A DNA stretch of 50,741 nucleotides from Candidatus Acetothermia bacterium (GCA_022684035.1 JAJHSB010000011.1:1-50741); one strand, 5' to 3'. Counted from the stretch's first letter, positions 17,944 to 29,490 are shown. Notes: generated by a model from the sequence alone, not told the origin. Numbers and translations: made by a program.

Positions 17944-19400
17944 ATGACTGAATATGAAAAGGCTCATCGACTGTCAAAGGAATTTGCAACAAGATCGGGA
18001 TATTTGGAACGCGAGCTCCAAATAATGAAGCCCAAGCGCTGGCGACTCAATCTTCCCAAGAGAGATTTTAACTTTGAAGTTGAGGATCTCGTTCCCGCGA
18101 TTGCCGGAACCATCGGAAAGATTGTGATGACCACCGCGATTGTGGGCACCTTTGCTGCCGCAATGTACACATATAAGGGAATTCAGCTACCACTGGGATT
18201 CGTCGTGGAGAATGTCCGATTTGAGATGTTGATTGCCGCGTTACTCTTCGTAATTCCAGTAAGCGGATTCATCAATCCACGGGCAAATCTACCCGGATGC
18301 CATGGTCCGATGATCCCTCTTATCGGACTGATTATTTTTGCAGGGGGGCATCCTCTCTCTCTCGGCATTATGGTTGGCACCTTTGGCTTGATATTAGGTT
18401 TGGCAAAAGGCGGCTCCAGACTCGTTAATCTAACCGGAAATAGCGTGCGCGGCGGATTGCTTATCATACTGGGTCTGATAGGGCTTTTGGGACAAATGGA
18501 AGCCCTAAGAGCGTGGGCCGTCGGTCTTCAAATAGAACTGACTTTTTTGTAGTCATAGCTGTCATCCTTATTATCTACGCCTATCTGGCAAGGATTGGAA
18601 AGCGATGGCTAGCCATACCGATGTGCTCACTACTTGCAGCGGTTATTGCTCTAGCTATGGGAGCTCCGTTCCGGTTTGTAACCGCACCAGGTATTCCCAG
18701 CTTAAATCCCTTTTGCTGGTGGGGCGTTGATACTGGTTGGCTGCTTGGCCTGCCCAACTTAGGGCACTTTATTGCCGTAATACCTTTTGCCCTACTGGCA
18801 ATTGCTATGTGGCCTCCTGATTTCTTAGGCCACAGAGTATTTCAGGAGATGAACTATCCGAAGGGTTCAGAAAAGGTACTGATGGATGTTGACGATACCA
18901 TGATTAACTGCTCGGTGAGACAGGCGCTCGGAAGTTTTCTTGGCGGCGGTAATCTCACCTCTTCGTGGGGGACCTATATGATTCCGGCAGGCATTGCCAA
19001 ACGACCGATTCCCGCCGGAGCAATATTGACCGGCATCAGCTGTATCCTGGCAGTCCTCCTGGGGGGTTATCCAATGGATATGGCTATCTGGGCACCCGTG
19101 CTTAGAGTGGCTTTGATCGTCGGCGTATTCCTTCCCTTGCTTGAGGCTGGGATGGCGATGATACAGACGAGAAAGGATGCGGAAGGAGCCGGTATATGCA
19201 TATTGGGTTCGGTCCTTGTAAATCCGGTTTTCGGCTGGGCGCTTGCAATGCTGCTTGATAACAGTGGATTACTTGATGTTGAAAGGGCCAAATCATTGCC
19301 GCAGATCGATCGAATTATTATACCGGGTATCACCCTGATTATCTGCACCGGTGTGATGGCAGTAACCGGGATAATCCCAGGGATTCCCAAGTTACTCTAG
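17944..19400 (+). pseudogene. DUF3360-like permease split by a T6 homopolymer frameshift (ORFs 17944-18552 and 18513-19400)
   Basis: Adding one T at 18543-18548 joins …LQIELTFFVVIAVILIIYAYLARIGKRWLAIP…; N-terminus LEREL(Q)IMKPKRWRLNLPKRDFNFEVEDLVPAIAGTIGKIVMT as I recall for DUF3360. Confidence 0.65.
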
Positions 19401-19535
19401 TGTATTGTCCCATAAATAAGTTTGCGCATTTATGTCATTCCCGCGAAAGCGGGAATCCAGATAAAAATGAAGAGTGGATTCCGCATCAAGTGCGGAATGA
19501 CACTACAAAAATGTAAAGAAGTGTTAGGGACAATA
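19401..19535. mobile_element. MITE-like inverted-repeat element (135 bp) with TATTGTCCC/GGGACAATA ends and candidate 6-bp duplication CTCTAG
   Basis: CTCTAG at 19395-19400 and 19536-19541; nested hairpins GTCATTCCCGCGAAAGCGGGAATCCAG and TGGATTCCGCATCAAGTGCGGAATGAC inside. Confidence 0.75.
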
Positions 19536-19621
19536 CTCTAGCATAGCAGATAAAGGCTAACTAAGGAGCCGTTAGTAAGACTAAACTAACAGAATTATCG
19601 AATAGAAAAAGTTGAAAGGAG

Positions 19622-20223
19622 ATGAGTATTATGATTAGTAAAGCAAGTTCTCAGGCGCCAAAAGTAAAGAAAATTCTGGTGGCAGTAGACGGGTCCGCTC
19701 CGTCGACAAGAGGAATTGAGCATGCAGTCCAAATGGCAAAAGAAAAAATGCTGACCTCATTGCGCTTTATGTGGATACATCCTACGAAGATATGGATTCG
19801 AGAGGATACGGTACTTATGTGTTGCTAAAGGATGAAAAGGATGTAAGAGATGAATTGGAGATGGAAAGCATTGAGAGCAGCGAAGTTGCCGACATTCTGG
19901 AAAAACATTATAAATGTGCGGTGAAGCCTGCAAGCGTGAGACGTGGTGAAGCGGGTCTTGGGGTGGCAGTATTCCTTGCTGAAAAGCAAGGTGTTAAGAT
20001 CGAGACTATGATTAAACGAGGGCATGCGGCTGAAACTATAGTGACAATTGCCAAGGAAGAGAATGTGGACATGATTTGCCAAGGAAGAGAATGTGGACAT
20101 GATTGTCATTGGATCACATGGACGAAGAGGTTTCGATAGAATACAATTGGGCAGTGTTGCAGATCGGGTTAGTAAGCTGGCACGGTGCCCGGTTCTAATA
20201 ATTAAACCTGAATCCGTAGAGTA
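19622..20223 (+). pseudogene. Universal stress protein (UspA) gene disrupted by an A-run frameshift and a 28-bp tandem duplication
   Basis: KKILVAVDGSAPSTRGIEHAVQMAKEK / YVDTSYEDMDSRGYG… / VIGSHGRRGFDRIQLGSVADRVSKLARCPVLIIKPESVE* lie in shifted frames; TTGCCAAGGAAGAGAATGTGGACATGAT is duplicated around 20046-20102. Confidence 0.85.
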
Positions 20224-20743
20224 GGGATCGGATTGTCCACGCGATTATTTTCGGACTTGACTGCAACAGGCAGGCGGGTACCGATAAAGGTAATCTCACT
20301 GTTGCCGAAACGCTCGGCAACCTTAGCTCTGTACTTTTTCTTGCAATAGAACTTCACCTCCTTCTCTCTTGGGAGGATGTAGCGGGGCCAGGTCTTTATT
20401 CTGCTATACTTCTTAGACTTCCTTCCCCGCCTGCCCGAGCTCAGGCGGGCAAGTATTGCACCGATCTTTTGTAGTTCAACGACTTCAATCTTTTCCCAAA
20501 ATTGTAATGCTTAATAAGCTCAAGTCATTGCTGGTCATCGTAAATATACTACAAAAACGATATCTTATGGGAATAGTCTATTTGCTATGTTTCACCTGAT
20601 CAGAATCGGAAATCTCCTTAAGGACCGCTCCCCACCCGTCTCTTGACGATTTGTCATTCTCTGACTATAATCAACCGTTGAGAAGTAAATAAATATCATC
20701 ATGAAATTTATCGTTATCTTGTATAATAAAAGAAGAGATTTCT

Positions 20744-21502
20744 ATGGCTGGACATTCAAAATGGGCTAATATTAAACACCGTAAAGAACGGCAAGATCGG
20801 AAAAAATCTGATCGATTCGCTAAGATCTTAAAAGAGATAACTCTCCAAGCACGATTCGGTTCTCCTGATCCGAATAACAATGCCGCATTAGCACAGGTAT
20901 TGGAGCGGGCACGGGCGGCAAATATTCCTAAGGATAATATTAAGAAAGCTATTCAACGAGCGACTGGAGAACTGGACGGCAGCTTGTACGAGGAGATTCC
21001 CTACGAAGGGTACGGAGCAGGCGGGGTCGCCATTCTGCTACGCGTTGTCACAGATAACCGTAATCGTGCTGCAGCATCAATCCGGCATATATTTAATGCA
21101 TACGGGGGACATCTCGGCACTGCCGGCAGTGTGGCCTGGATATTTGCGCGCAAAGGGCTCTTCGTCATTGAAGAACTCCCGGATGATATCAACAAAGATG
21201 ATCTGATGATGACGGCGATCGAACTGGGAGCGCAAGACGTCTATGAGGATGATGAAACACTCGAGATTATTTGTGAGCCGACACACTTTATGGCCATCCT
21301 GCAGGGAATACGAGAAATAGGTGTTGTCCCCGTACGTGCGGAGAATACAATGATCCCGCAAACGACGGTCCGCATTGAAGGAGAGCAAGCGCAAAGATTG
21401 CTGAAGATGATTGATGCGCTCGATAGCAATGAAGATGTTCAAGAGGTCTTTGCCAATTTCGATGTGCCGGATGAACTTTTAACTGATACAAGGGAAGATT
21501 AG
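20744..21502 (+). CDS. yebC: YebC/PmpR family transcriptional regulator / TACO1-like protein
   Basis: MAGHSKWANIKHRKERQD signature. Confidence 0.95.
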   Translation: MAGHSKWANIKHRKERQDRKKSDRFAKILKEITLQARFGSPDPNNNAALAQVLERARAANIPKDNIKKAIQRATGELDGSLYEEIPYEGYGAGGVAILLRVVTDNRNRAAASIRHIFNAYGGHLGTAGSVAWIFARKGLFVIEELPDDINKDDLMMTAIELGAQDVYEDDETLEIICEPTHFMAILQGIREIGVVPVRAENTMIPQTTVRIEGEQAQRLLKMIDALDSNEDVQEVFANFDVPDELLTDTRED

Positions 21503-21558
21503 ACTCTTGCCGAATAGTAGACTGACTCGTTTAGCAGGGCTTGTAGAGAGAGGAAAGA

Positions 21559-22554
21559 ATGCCAGCAAATCTGACTGCCGATTTTCTGAAAGCACGTGAG
21601 CGATTCCAACAAGCATCAACCGATGAAGAAAAATTAGATGCGCTGCAAGAGATGCTCGTTACCATCCCCAAGCATAAGGGAACGGAGAAGATGTGTGCCG
21701 ATATTAAACGGCGCATCGCAAAACTTAAAGAGCAGGAACAAAAGAGTAAAAAGGGGCGTAGCAGCGGACCAGAGAGTATCGAACGTGAAGGAGCGGGCCA
21801 AGTAGTCCTTATCGGACCACCCAATACGGGTAAATCGAGCCTATTGGCCTACCTTACTAACGCCAAGCCCAATATAGCTGATTATCCGTTCAGCAGTCTA
21901 TTGCCGGTTCCCGGCATGATGGCATATCAGAATATCGCGATTCAGATCATCGATTTGCCACCGATCAGTGTTGACCACTCAGAATCATGGGTTTATAACA
22001 TAATACGCAACGCAGATCTGGCGATTATCGTAGTTGCAGCTGATGATCAAGATAATGGAGATGATCCCTCTGCTGCTGTCACACAGATTATTGAGCAATT
22101 GGCACTGCGTCATACCCTCCTTGTGCGTAAGCGCAGCGGCGAGACAGACTGGAGAAGAGTAGAAGTGCCGGCATTGATCGTCCTCAACAAGTGTGATTTA
22201 GCCAGAGAGAGCTACGTGGCAAAAATAATCGACAGACTCGCTTCATTCTTACCGGTATTACCGGTATCAACGGTTTCCGGTATGGGAATGGATAAGCTTC
22301 CAGAGATGATCTTCTCTGCGCTAAATATCTTACGTATTTACACGAAACTGCCGGGTAAAGACCCAGATCTTGCTGTGCCGTATACTCTACCTATCGGAAG
22401 TGTTGTTCTCGATGCTATCAATGCCGTGCACCGCGAATTTGCTGCACGACTGAAATTCGTCCGTATCTGGGGATCAGGAAAATTCGATGGGCAGAAGATT
22501 CCCACTGACCATATACTGCAAGACGGCGACATAGTAGAAATCCACTGTTTCTAA
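21559..22554 (+). CDS. OBG/DRG-type GTPase with C-terminal TGS domain
   Basis: [27 protein letters not shown], and TGS-type [27 protein letters not shown]. Confidence 0.87.
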   Translation: MPANLTADFLKARERFQQASTDEEKLDALQEMLVTIPKHKGTEKMCADIKRRIAKLKEQEQKSKKGRSSGPESIEREGAGQVVLIGPPNTGKSSLLAYLTNAKPNIADYPFSSLLPVPGMMAYQNIAIQIIDLPPISVDHSESWVYNIIRNADLAIIVVAADDQDNGDDPSAAVTQIIEQLALRHTLLVRKRSGETDWRRVEVPALIVLNKCDLARESYVAKIIDRLASFLPVLPVSTVSGMGMDKLPEMIFSALNILRIYTKLPGKDPDLAVPYTLPIGSVVLDAINAVHREFAARLKFVRIWGSGKFDGQKIPTDHILQDGDIVEIHCF

Positions 22555-22608
22555 GCGGTGCCTGGTTAAGAGAAAGAGGAGAAAAATAAGATTGATAACA
22601 GACCGAAC

Positions 22609-24729
22609 CTACAGCGGATCGATGTCGATGCGAAGCTCAGATATCGCATGCAGCAGAGCGGTGGTAGCTTCACAGACCGATGTGGAAGTCGCACCCTTAA
22701 CCAGCAGATACTTCTCTTCCTTCTTTACTCCGGGGGTCTTCGTTGGACCGAGTAGATCGACGGGAAATGGAGCGAGGATCTTCTTAATCATTTCGATCTT
22801 CTTTTGTTGTTGATCGTTATCGCGCAAGATTATTTTCGCTAAATAAGAGAACGGAGGGTAAAAAAACTGCTTACGATAGTCAATCTCTTCGTGGTAGAAA
22901 CCATCGTAATCATCGAGAGCGAAATAACGGATTGCGTATTGATCGGGAAAATAAGTCTGAATAATGATTCTGCCACTCTCGATCTGTGAGACAGAGTTGG
23001 CTAAGAGTTGGAATGTTCGCTCAGCGGCGCGAAAGTCAGGCCGGCCGAGGAACGTATCGGCTGAAACAACTCCGACGAGACCGAGTTGTGTCCATTGAGA
23101 TCCTTTTGCAACCATCGGTGTGCCAATTACAATATCGCTATCTCGGCGTGTGAAAGAGAGCTGTTCCTTTTTTTTCCGCATCGTATCGGTATCGATGCGT
23201 ATCGTTGCTGCAGCAGGGAAGAGACGGTTTATCTCTGCCTCAACGCGTTGTGTTCCCACGCCGAGAAAGCGCAGCGCGCGCGAGTGACACTGAGAACAAC
23301 GCATCTGGTGGTATACAGTACTACACAGATGACAGAGCAGTTGCGAGGTAGTGAAATGATAGACAAGATTGATTCCGCATTGCGGACAACGCAAACTTTG
23401 ACCGCACTCTTTACAGAGAACAACGGGGAAATATCCTCGTCGATTGACGATGAGGAGAACCTTCTTGCCGTGGGAAAGAGTCGCGGTGATTGCCTGGCGT
23501 AACTGCGGACTGATGCAGAGATCACTCTTTCTAACTCGTCGTAGATCGATCACCTTTATTTCTACATCACTCTTTCTCGCTTGTTGTTTCAGACGGATGA
23601 GCTCAATTTCCTCTGTATGTGTCGCGTGGAATGTCTCCACCGATGGGGCAACTGAACCGAGGAGTAATAGCGGTGCTTGTCGATGCTTACGCGTGATCTC
23701 ACCTTTCATAAATGTTGCTTCCCGCGCATGGTAATAGGGGAGCATATCCTGTTGCTTATAACTGGAATCCTGCTCCTCGTCGATAATGATCAGCCTGAGA
23801 TTAGTAAACGGGAGAAAGATAGCGGAACGTGTTCCGACGATAATCAGGCAATCTCCGCTGCGTACCCTGTTCCAGATCCGACCCCGTTCGCCTTCGGAAA
23901 GACCGCCGTGATAAATTTCAACGATTTCTCCCCATTGCGTACGAAAGGAGTGGAAGATCTGTGACAATAAGAGACGTTCCGGAACAAGGATGAGCGCACT
24001 CTCTCCCCGCTTTATCGCTTCGGCCACTACATGGTGGTAAATTCCTCGTCGGTCTCTTCCGTGCAGCAATACTCTCCCTCCTTGGGTGAACTTGGCGCAG
24101 ATCTGCTTGACTGCGGCAGTCTCATCAATCGACAGAATCGGCAATGATTCCCGGGTCTGTGTCGTTGGCTGAACCTCTTTGATCAGCCCCTCTTCTCGTA
24201 GACGGATCAACTGGCGGCGCACTTCACCGAGTTGACCACTTAATTCCGCTTCTGAGATCATTGAGGTTGATATAGTGGAAATCACCTGTAATAACGCGGC
24301 CTGCCGCGGGGCACGGCGCTTCAGTTTATCGATCACCAATGCTGCTTCTGTAACTCCGACCGTTGATTGGTAATAACGTTTTACGCTCTCGGTGACCCGT
24401 TGTGGCAGCGGACGGTTGATAACTATTCCGAGGGGAGCAAGGTAGCGATCGCTCATCCAACGGCAGAATTCGACATCAGCGACGGTGTATGATGGATCGT
24501 CGGCTACCGTAATAAGTGCTTCTAAATCACTGCTTACTCTGCTCTCTTCTGTAATAGCGATAATCACTCCCCATCTTTCGCGGTTGCGCAACGGCACTTT
24601 AGCGCGTTTACCGATTGTCGCCACACTCTGCAGTAAATCAGGAATAATAAAATCAAACTCTTTATGGACGGGAATCGACAGCGCAACTTTAGCTATCAGC
24701 GGCCTCTGCTCCATTAAGATCAACTCCAT
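22609..24729 (-). CDS. priA: Primosomal protein N' (PriA helicase)
   Basis: IIIDEEQDSSYKQQDMLPYYHAREA, zinc-binding CKECGQSLRCPQCG…CHLCSTVYHQMRCSQC, IVIGTPMVAKGSQW. Confidence 0.93.
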   Translation of the reverse strand: MELILMEQRPLIAKVALSIPVHKEFDFIIPDLLQSVATIGKRAKVPLRNRERWGVIIAITEESRVSSDLEALITVADDPSYTVADVEFCRWMSDRYLAPLGIVINRPLPQRVTESVKRYYQSTVGVTEAALVIDKLKRRAPRQAALLQVISTISTSMISEAELSGQLGEVRRQLIRLREEGLIKEVQPTTQTRESLPILSIDETAAVKQICAKFTQGGRVLLHGRDRRGIYHHVVAEAIKRGESALILVPERLLLSQIFHSFRTQWGEIVEIYHGGLSEGERGRIWNRVRSGDCLIIVGTRSAIFLPFTNLRLIIIDEEQDSSYKQQDMLPYYHAREATFMKGEITRKHRQAPLLLLGSVAPSVETFHATHTEEIELIRLKQQARKSDVEIKVIDLRRVRKSDLCISPQLRQAITATLSHGKKVLLIVNRRGYFPVVLCKECGQSLRCPQCGINLVYHFTTSQLLCHLCSTVYHQMRCSQCHSRALRFLGVGTQRVEAEINRLFPAAATIRIDTDTMRKKKEQLSFTRRDSDIVIGTPMVAKGSQWTQLGLVGVVSADTFLGRPDFRAAERTFQLLANSVSQIESGRIIIQTYFPDQYAIRYFALDDYDGFYHEEIDYRKQFFYPPFSYLAKIILRDNDQQQKKIEMIKKILAPFPVDLLGPTKTPGVKKEEKYLLVKGATSTSVCEATTALLHAISELRIDIDPL

Positions 24730-24971
24730 GATTCGGCTTTATTGTAATATGCCGTTCTTCCTGTTGGTCTATCATTAGAACTAAAGATTACACAATATTT
24801 CTCTGCGCAATGCAATTCCATCTGCCGGTCTGCTCCATGGAATAGACTATTTCTCCGGAGTTGCCCGAGCTCAAGCAGGCGCCAAGCAGGCAAGTCATTG
24901 CCTATTGCAATCCAACGGTCGGGTGTGTTTATTGTCGCCTTTTTTGGTATAGTTTTGGTAAGGGGTTGATA

Positions 24972-26075
24972 ATGAAACATACGCGTAGAACGATATTAAT
25001 TGCTACTATACTGGGAATCAGCCTATTGGCGGTAATATTGCATATTGCCGGGCCACGGGCGATATTATTGCGGATGGCGGCGTTGGGTCTGTGGGGAGCG
25101 CTGGTATTTATCATCAATGCCGGGCTTATCTTTCTCTGTACTACATTGGGATGGACCGTTCTTCTACGCGCTTATGGAGTACAATGTCGGATCAGGAGCG
25201 TCTTCGGAGCGATGGCGGCTGGACATATGGTGAGTTATTTGACTCCCTCCCTCTATTTCGGCGGCGAACCAGTTCGTGCTGCATTAATGTCGCGCGGATT
25301 TTCATCACAAAGCCACGTAATAGTTGCCACCATCGTCGTCGAAAGACTGTTGGCAATGACAAGTAGCGTCGTAATCATATTTATTGGAAGTATCGTTGGG
25401 TTACAAAGTGATATGTCGTTTTTTCTTCGCTGGATGCTCTTTGCCGTTGCTACTCTCGCCGTTCTTATCACGTTCTTCCTTATAGTCGGAGTAATCAGCA
25501 AGAGACGCGGTTTGTCGGCAACTTTTCGCTATATCCAACGCTTTCTTCCGCCGCGAGAGTGGAAGCAAAAGGCAGTTGATGCGCTTACCCGTGTGGAGTC
25601 AGAGATCCATAATGCATTTACCAACTATCTCCGCGGGACAGCAATGGCAGCGCTCTTCCTCGCCGCAGCGACTCTGCTCACTGCAGCATTACCGTTTGTC
25701 TTCGTATATTTTACATACGGGCGAATCTTATCATTGGGAGAGATTGCTCTCTTTTTTGCGCTCCATATGCTCTTTGGGGCTCTCTTCTGGATCACCCCGG
25801 CCGGGATCGGGATGGCTGAGGGTTTCTTTACCGGCATCTTTAATATCCTAGGGATCCCGGCAGATGGAGCTGTTGCTTTCTCCTTTGCCCTTCGTCTTAT
25901 CGACGTAGTCATCATCACCAATGGGCTTGCTTATATCGCCCACCGAGGAATGAATTGGCTCGACATACTATGGCGTAAGAGTAGAGCAGTACAAGCGAGT
26001 TGGAAAAAAGACGAGAGAGTAAAAGGTCAAACGCAAGGACGAAGCAATGAGACAGATCTACATGCCGATCAATAG
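24972..26075 (+). CDS. Lysylphosphatidylglycerol synthase TM/UPF0104 flippase-like membrane protein
   Basis: Multi-TM; SYLTPSLYFGGEPVRAALMSR and WITPAGIGMAEGFFTGIFNILG motifs. ORF open from 24861. Confidence 0.8.
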   Translation: MKHTRRTILIATILGISLLAVILHIAGPRAILLRMAALGLWGALVFIINAGLIFLCTTLGWTVLLRAYGVQCRIRSVFGAMAAGHMVSYLTPSLYFGGEPVRAALMSRGFSSQSHVIVATIVVERLLAMTSSVVIIFIGSIVGLQSDMSFFLRWMLFAVATLAVLITFFLIVGVISKRRGLSATFRYIQRFLPPREWKQKAVDALTRVESEIHNAFTNYLRGTAMAALFLAAATLLTAALPFVFVYFTYGRILSLGEIALFFALHMLFGALFWITPAGIGMAEGFFTGIFNILGIPADGAVAFSFALRLIDVVIITNGLAYIAHRGMNWLDILWRKSRAVQASWKKDERVKGQTQGRSNETDLHADQ

Positions 26076-26135
26076 AAGAGCCTTGTTTAATCATCTCTGT
26101 TGCAACAGCGGGCAATAGATATTATAGTTTACCTT

Positions 26136-26786
26136 ATGCTGATGACAAGAGAGACTGACCGCCAACTGCTCATCTTCGATTTGGATGGAACATTATACCA
26201 TACTGCGACATCGTTCATTCCGGCTATGAATACGGTCTTCCGTAAGTATAGCCTCCCTGTACCAGATGAGGCGACACTCCTCTCATTTATTGGGGAACCA
26301 TTTACCGTTTTCTTGCAATGGTTAAAGGAAGCGGGTATTCCGATCATGCAGCCGGGAGTGCTTGATGCGATCACTACAATAGAGCTTCGCATAGTGCAGG
26401 AGCGAGGGAGACTCTACCCCGGCGTTAGAGAGACTCTTGCCCACCTGCGTGATGTCGGTTGCACGCTTGCATTGTGCACAAATGCAACAGAGGACTATGG
26501 CCAAGCAGTAGTCCGATCATGCGGAATCGAAGCGCTATTTCACTACTTGCGTTTCCGCTCTGCAGCGGACAAAGACAAAGCAGGAATGGTAGCAGCGCTG
26601 TTGAGTCAGATCCCCCACCGACGCGCCTACATGATCGGTGACCGCTATCATGATCTGCACGCTGGAAGAACGAATGGTTGCACAGTAATTGCCGCTTCAT
26701 ACGGCTACGCCCTTCCCGGTGAACTCAACGGAGCTGAAGCAACGATATCTTCTCTACCCGCTCTCTTGCCTCTGATCAACGTTTAA
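26136..26786 (+). CDS. HAD family hydrolase (phosphoglycolate phosphatase-like); ORF open from 26100
   Basis: LLIFDLDGTLYHT, LALCTNATEDYG, YMIGDRYHDLHAGRTNGC. Confidence 0.87.
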   Translation: MLMTRETDRQLLIFDLDGTLYHTATSFIPAMNTVFRKYSLPVPDEATLLSFIGEPFTVFLQWLKEAGIPIMQPGVLDAITTIELRIVQERGRLYPGVRETLAHLRDVGCTLALCTNATEDYGQAVVRSCGIEALFHYLRFRSAADKDKAGMVAALLSQIPHRRAYMIGDRYHDLHAGRTNGCTVIAASYGYALPGELNGAEATISSLPALLPLINV

Positions 26787-26937
26787 TCGATGATTATCTT
26801 TAAAAATGCGCCCGATTGTCTTATGCTCTAAAATGGTGTATATACTCTTTGATCTGCGTAAGATGGAAGAAGAAAATGGTGCACGATGGGCTTCTAACTG
26901 GTACACTGATGGGTGCGTGAGAGGATAAAGGAATAAG

Positions 26938-27918
26938 ATGCGTCACAAAGAGAGCTTCAGCGATATTATTATTCAAGCTTCGCCTGCCTTCTTCGTTGCT
27001 ATTGATGATGATGGCAAGACCATGCTGATGAATAAGGCGATGCTGAATGCACTTGGCTACACTAGGGACGAGGTAGTAGGAAAGGATTATCTGACGAATT
27101 TCGTCCCTAAAAGTGACCGCGCGATGCTCTCCCAAATATTCGATAAACTAGTAAAATCTCACGAATCAACCGTAAATGAGAACCGAATATTGACTAAGGA
27201 TGGCCGTAAACTGCTCGTTGAATGGCATGGACAGCCAGTCTTCAAGGAGAATGGTGAATTTGACTTCTTCTTCGGGATGGGAGTCGACATCACCGAACGA
27301 AAGCGTGCTGAAGCAGCGTTGAAAGGATCGTTTCTCAATATGGCCAAGACGGTATCGCGTGTCTTTACCCTTCGCGACCCGTTCATAGCAACACATCAAG
27401 AAGGGACAGCAATACTTACCCGCGCAGTCGGAGAGAAGATGGACCTTGCAGCCGATAAGCTGGAAACTCTCTACATCGGAAGCCTACTCCATGACATCGG
27501 TAAGATATCGATTCCGGCAGCGATTCTGCGCAAACCGGGCAAACTCACCGCCGAGGAGTGGGGGATCATGCTCACTCATCCGCAGCAGGGATATGAGGTG
27601 TTGAAGAGAGCTGATCTTGCGTGGCCGGTTGCTGAACTGGCTCTTCATCATCACGAGCGGCTCGATGGCTCCGGTTACCCTGATGGGCTTCAAAGTGATG
27701 AGCTGATCTTGGAAGTGCGGATCCTTGCAGTCTGCAACGTCGTGGACGCGATGTCGGCCCTGCGCCCTTATCGCCCTGCCCGCAGCAAGGAAGAGATAAT
27801 CGATGAGATCAAAGACGGTAAAGGGAAGAAGTACGATCCGGATGTGGTCGATGTGCTCCTTAAGATGATCGAAAAAGATGAATTGAAGTTAACGGGATTT
27901 AAAGAGGTGAATGGTTAA
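26938..27918 (+). CDS. PAS domain-containing HD-GYP phosphodiesterase-like protein
   Basis: PAS region, LLHDIGKISIP, HHHERLDGSGYPDGL. Confidence 0.9.
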   Translation: MRHKESFSDIIIQASPAFFVAIDDDGKTMLMNKAMLNALGYTRDEVVGKDYLTNFVPKSDRAMLSQIFDKLVKSHESTVNENRILTKDGRKLLVEWHGQPVFKENGEFDFFFGMGVDITERKRAEAALKGSFLNMAKTVSRVFTLRDPFIATHQEGTAILTRAVGEKMDLAADKLETLYIGSLLHDIGKISIPAAILRKPGKLTAEEWGIMLTHPQQGYEVLKRADLAWPVAELALHHHERLDGSGYPDGLQSDELILEVRILAVCNVVDAMSALRPYRPARSKEEIIDEIKDGKGKKYDPDVVDVLLKMIEKDELKLTGFKEVNG

Positions 27919-27929
27919 GGGAAAGAGGA

Positions 27930-28004
27930 AATTACTCAGGAGTCAGGAGTCAGGAATCAGAATGACAAGAGAATCAGCCAATCATTCTTTGATTCTGGAT
28001 TATG
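27930..28004. repeat. Degenerate short family 1 inverted-repeat element (no stub)
   Basis: ATTACTCAGGAGTCAGGAGTCAGGAATCAGAATGA … TTTGATTCTGGATTATGA. Confidence 0.5.
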
Positions 28005-28008
28005 ACCA

Positions 28009-29490
28009 ATGATAAACGAGAAGATCTCTAAATCGAAGACGAAGCATAGATTCCTTATACTATTTGTACTAGTAGGAATAAGTATTCTCCTGACCTATTA
28101 TTTCGGCCTTCTCAGGAGTGAACCTATTCCCTACTCACATTTTTTCTATATTCCACTTATTTTAACTGCGATATGGTACACTAAAAAAGCTGTGTATCTG
28201 GCGATCTTTTTTATTGTTATTTATCTCTCGGCAACGTATTTTTCTCCTCAGCTTATTACTATAGCTCATTTTGTCAGATCCATCTCCTTTGTAGTCGTAC
28301 CATCTGTGGTGGGATGGATCAGCACAAAACGTATTCGGGCAGAGAAGTATTTGAAAATCAAGGTAGAGCAACTTTCTGATCTGGCTCAGATTTCTCAGAC
28401 TTTCAGCGTTACGCTCGATTTTAACCAGGTGTTATCTCAAATAAACACACTCGTCAAAGAGACGACAAGATCTGACTACACCAGCATCATGTTGAAGGAT
28501 GAATCGAGCCGCAAGTTCTGGAGCACTGAAAAACTGCTGGGTCTACCGCCAATTGAAAATCGTATCCGTAAAGAAGGTTTCACAAAATGGATTCTGCAGT
28601 CGGATCAAGGAGTGATTATCGATGAAATCTATGCAGACGGCACTGTTAGCCCTGCTCCGCATGAAGGCGCACCGCGCATTGCTGACCCAGAGATTGTTAA
28701 AGCCGGGTTAAAATCATTTGCTATCCTACCACTAAAAAGCAAGGGACACACATTGGGACTGCTCTATCTGTACAGTTTCCACCCCTATACTTTCCATGAT
28801 CAACTGCTGTTTTTGACGACCGTTGCCGCTCAGACGGCAGTTGCCGTTGAGAACTTACAGCTGTACGAGCAAGCGCAGCAGGAGATCACGATGCGGAAGC
28901 AAGCAGAGGAGACACTCCAGCGTTCCTTTATCCAACTTGCAGAGACAACATCACGCGCGATGGAGATCCAGGATCCTTATACTGCCGGCCACCAGTACCA
29001 GGTGGCCGCGCTGGCGAGAAGAGTGGGAGAGAAGATAGGATTTGATCAGAAGCGTCTTCTCGGTCTCTACCTTGCCGGTCTGCTGCATGATATCGGAAAG
29101 ATCTCCATTCCCACTGAGATCCTTACTCATCCTGGCACGCTGAACGAGCCGGAATGGGCACTCATCCGCAGTCACCCACAGCGCGGGTATGAGATCCTTG
29201 CAAATGCTGAATTCCCTTGGCCAATCGCTGGTATAATACTCCATCATCATGAACGGCTCGACGGCTCCGGCTATCCCAATGGGCTTAAAGGTGATGATCT
29301 CTCCCTTGAAGTACGGATCATCGCAGTCTGTGACGTGGTCGATGCCATGTTCTCTGATCGGCCTTACCGCCCTGCCCGCTCCACTGAGGAGGTGTTAGAC
29401 GAACTCCACGTGGGGAAAGGCGTAAAATATGATTCACAGGTGGTCGATATCCTGCTTGATCTAATCGAAGCTGGCGAGTATCCTGAGTGA
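28009..29490 (+). CDS. Membrane protein with N-terminal TM sensor, GAF and HD-GYP domains
   Basis: N-terminal TM helices, GAF region, LLHDIGKISIPTEIL, HHHERLDGSGYPNGL. Confidence 0.9.
   Translation: MINEKISKSKTKHRFLILFVLVGISILLTYYFGLLRSEPIPYSHFFYIPLILTAIWYTKKAVYLAIFFIVIYLSATYFSPQLITIAHFVRSISFVVVPSVVGWISTKRIRAEKYLKIKVEQLSDLAQISQTFSVTLDFNQVLSQINTLVKETTRSDYTSIMLKDESSRKFWSTEKLLGLPPIENRIRKEGFTKWILQSDQGVIIDEIYADGTVSPAPHEGAPRIADPEIVKAGLKSFAILPLKSKGHTLGLLYLYSFHPYTFHDQLLFLTTVAAQTAVAVENLQLYEQAQQEITMRKQAEETLQRSFIQLAETTSRAMEIQDPYTAGHQYQVAALARRVGEKIGFDQKRLLGLYLAGLLHDIGKISIPTEILTHPGTLNEPEWALIRSHPQRGYEILANAEFPWPIAGIILHHHERLDGSGYPNGLKGDDLSLEVRIIAVCDVVDAMFSDRPYRPARSTEEVLDELHVGKGVKYDSQVVDILLDLIEAGEYPE

Noticed and set aside
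18513-18552. Programmed ribosomal frameshifting at the T6 run of the DUF3360-like gene
   Set aside because: Neighbouring genes also carry homopolymer frameshifts, so decay or sequencing error is simpler; no stimulatory structure was evident by eye.
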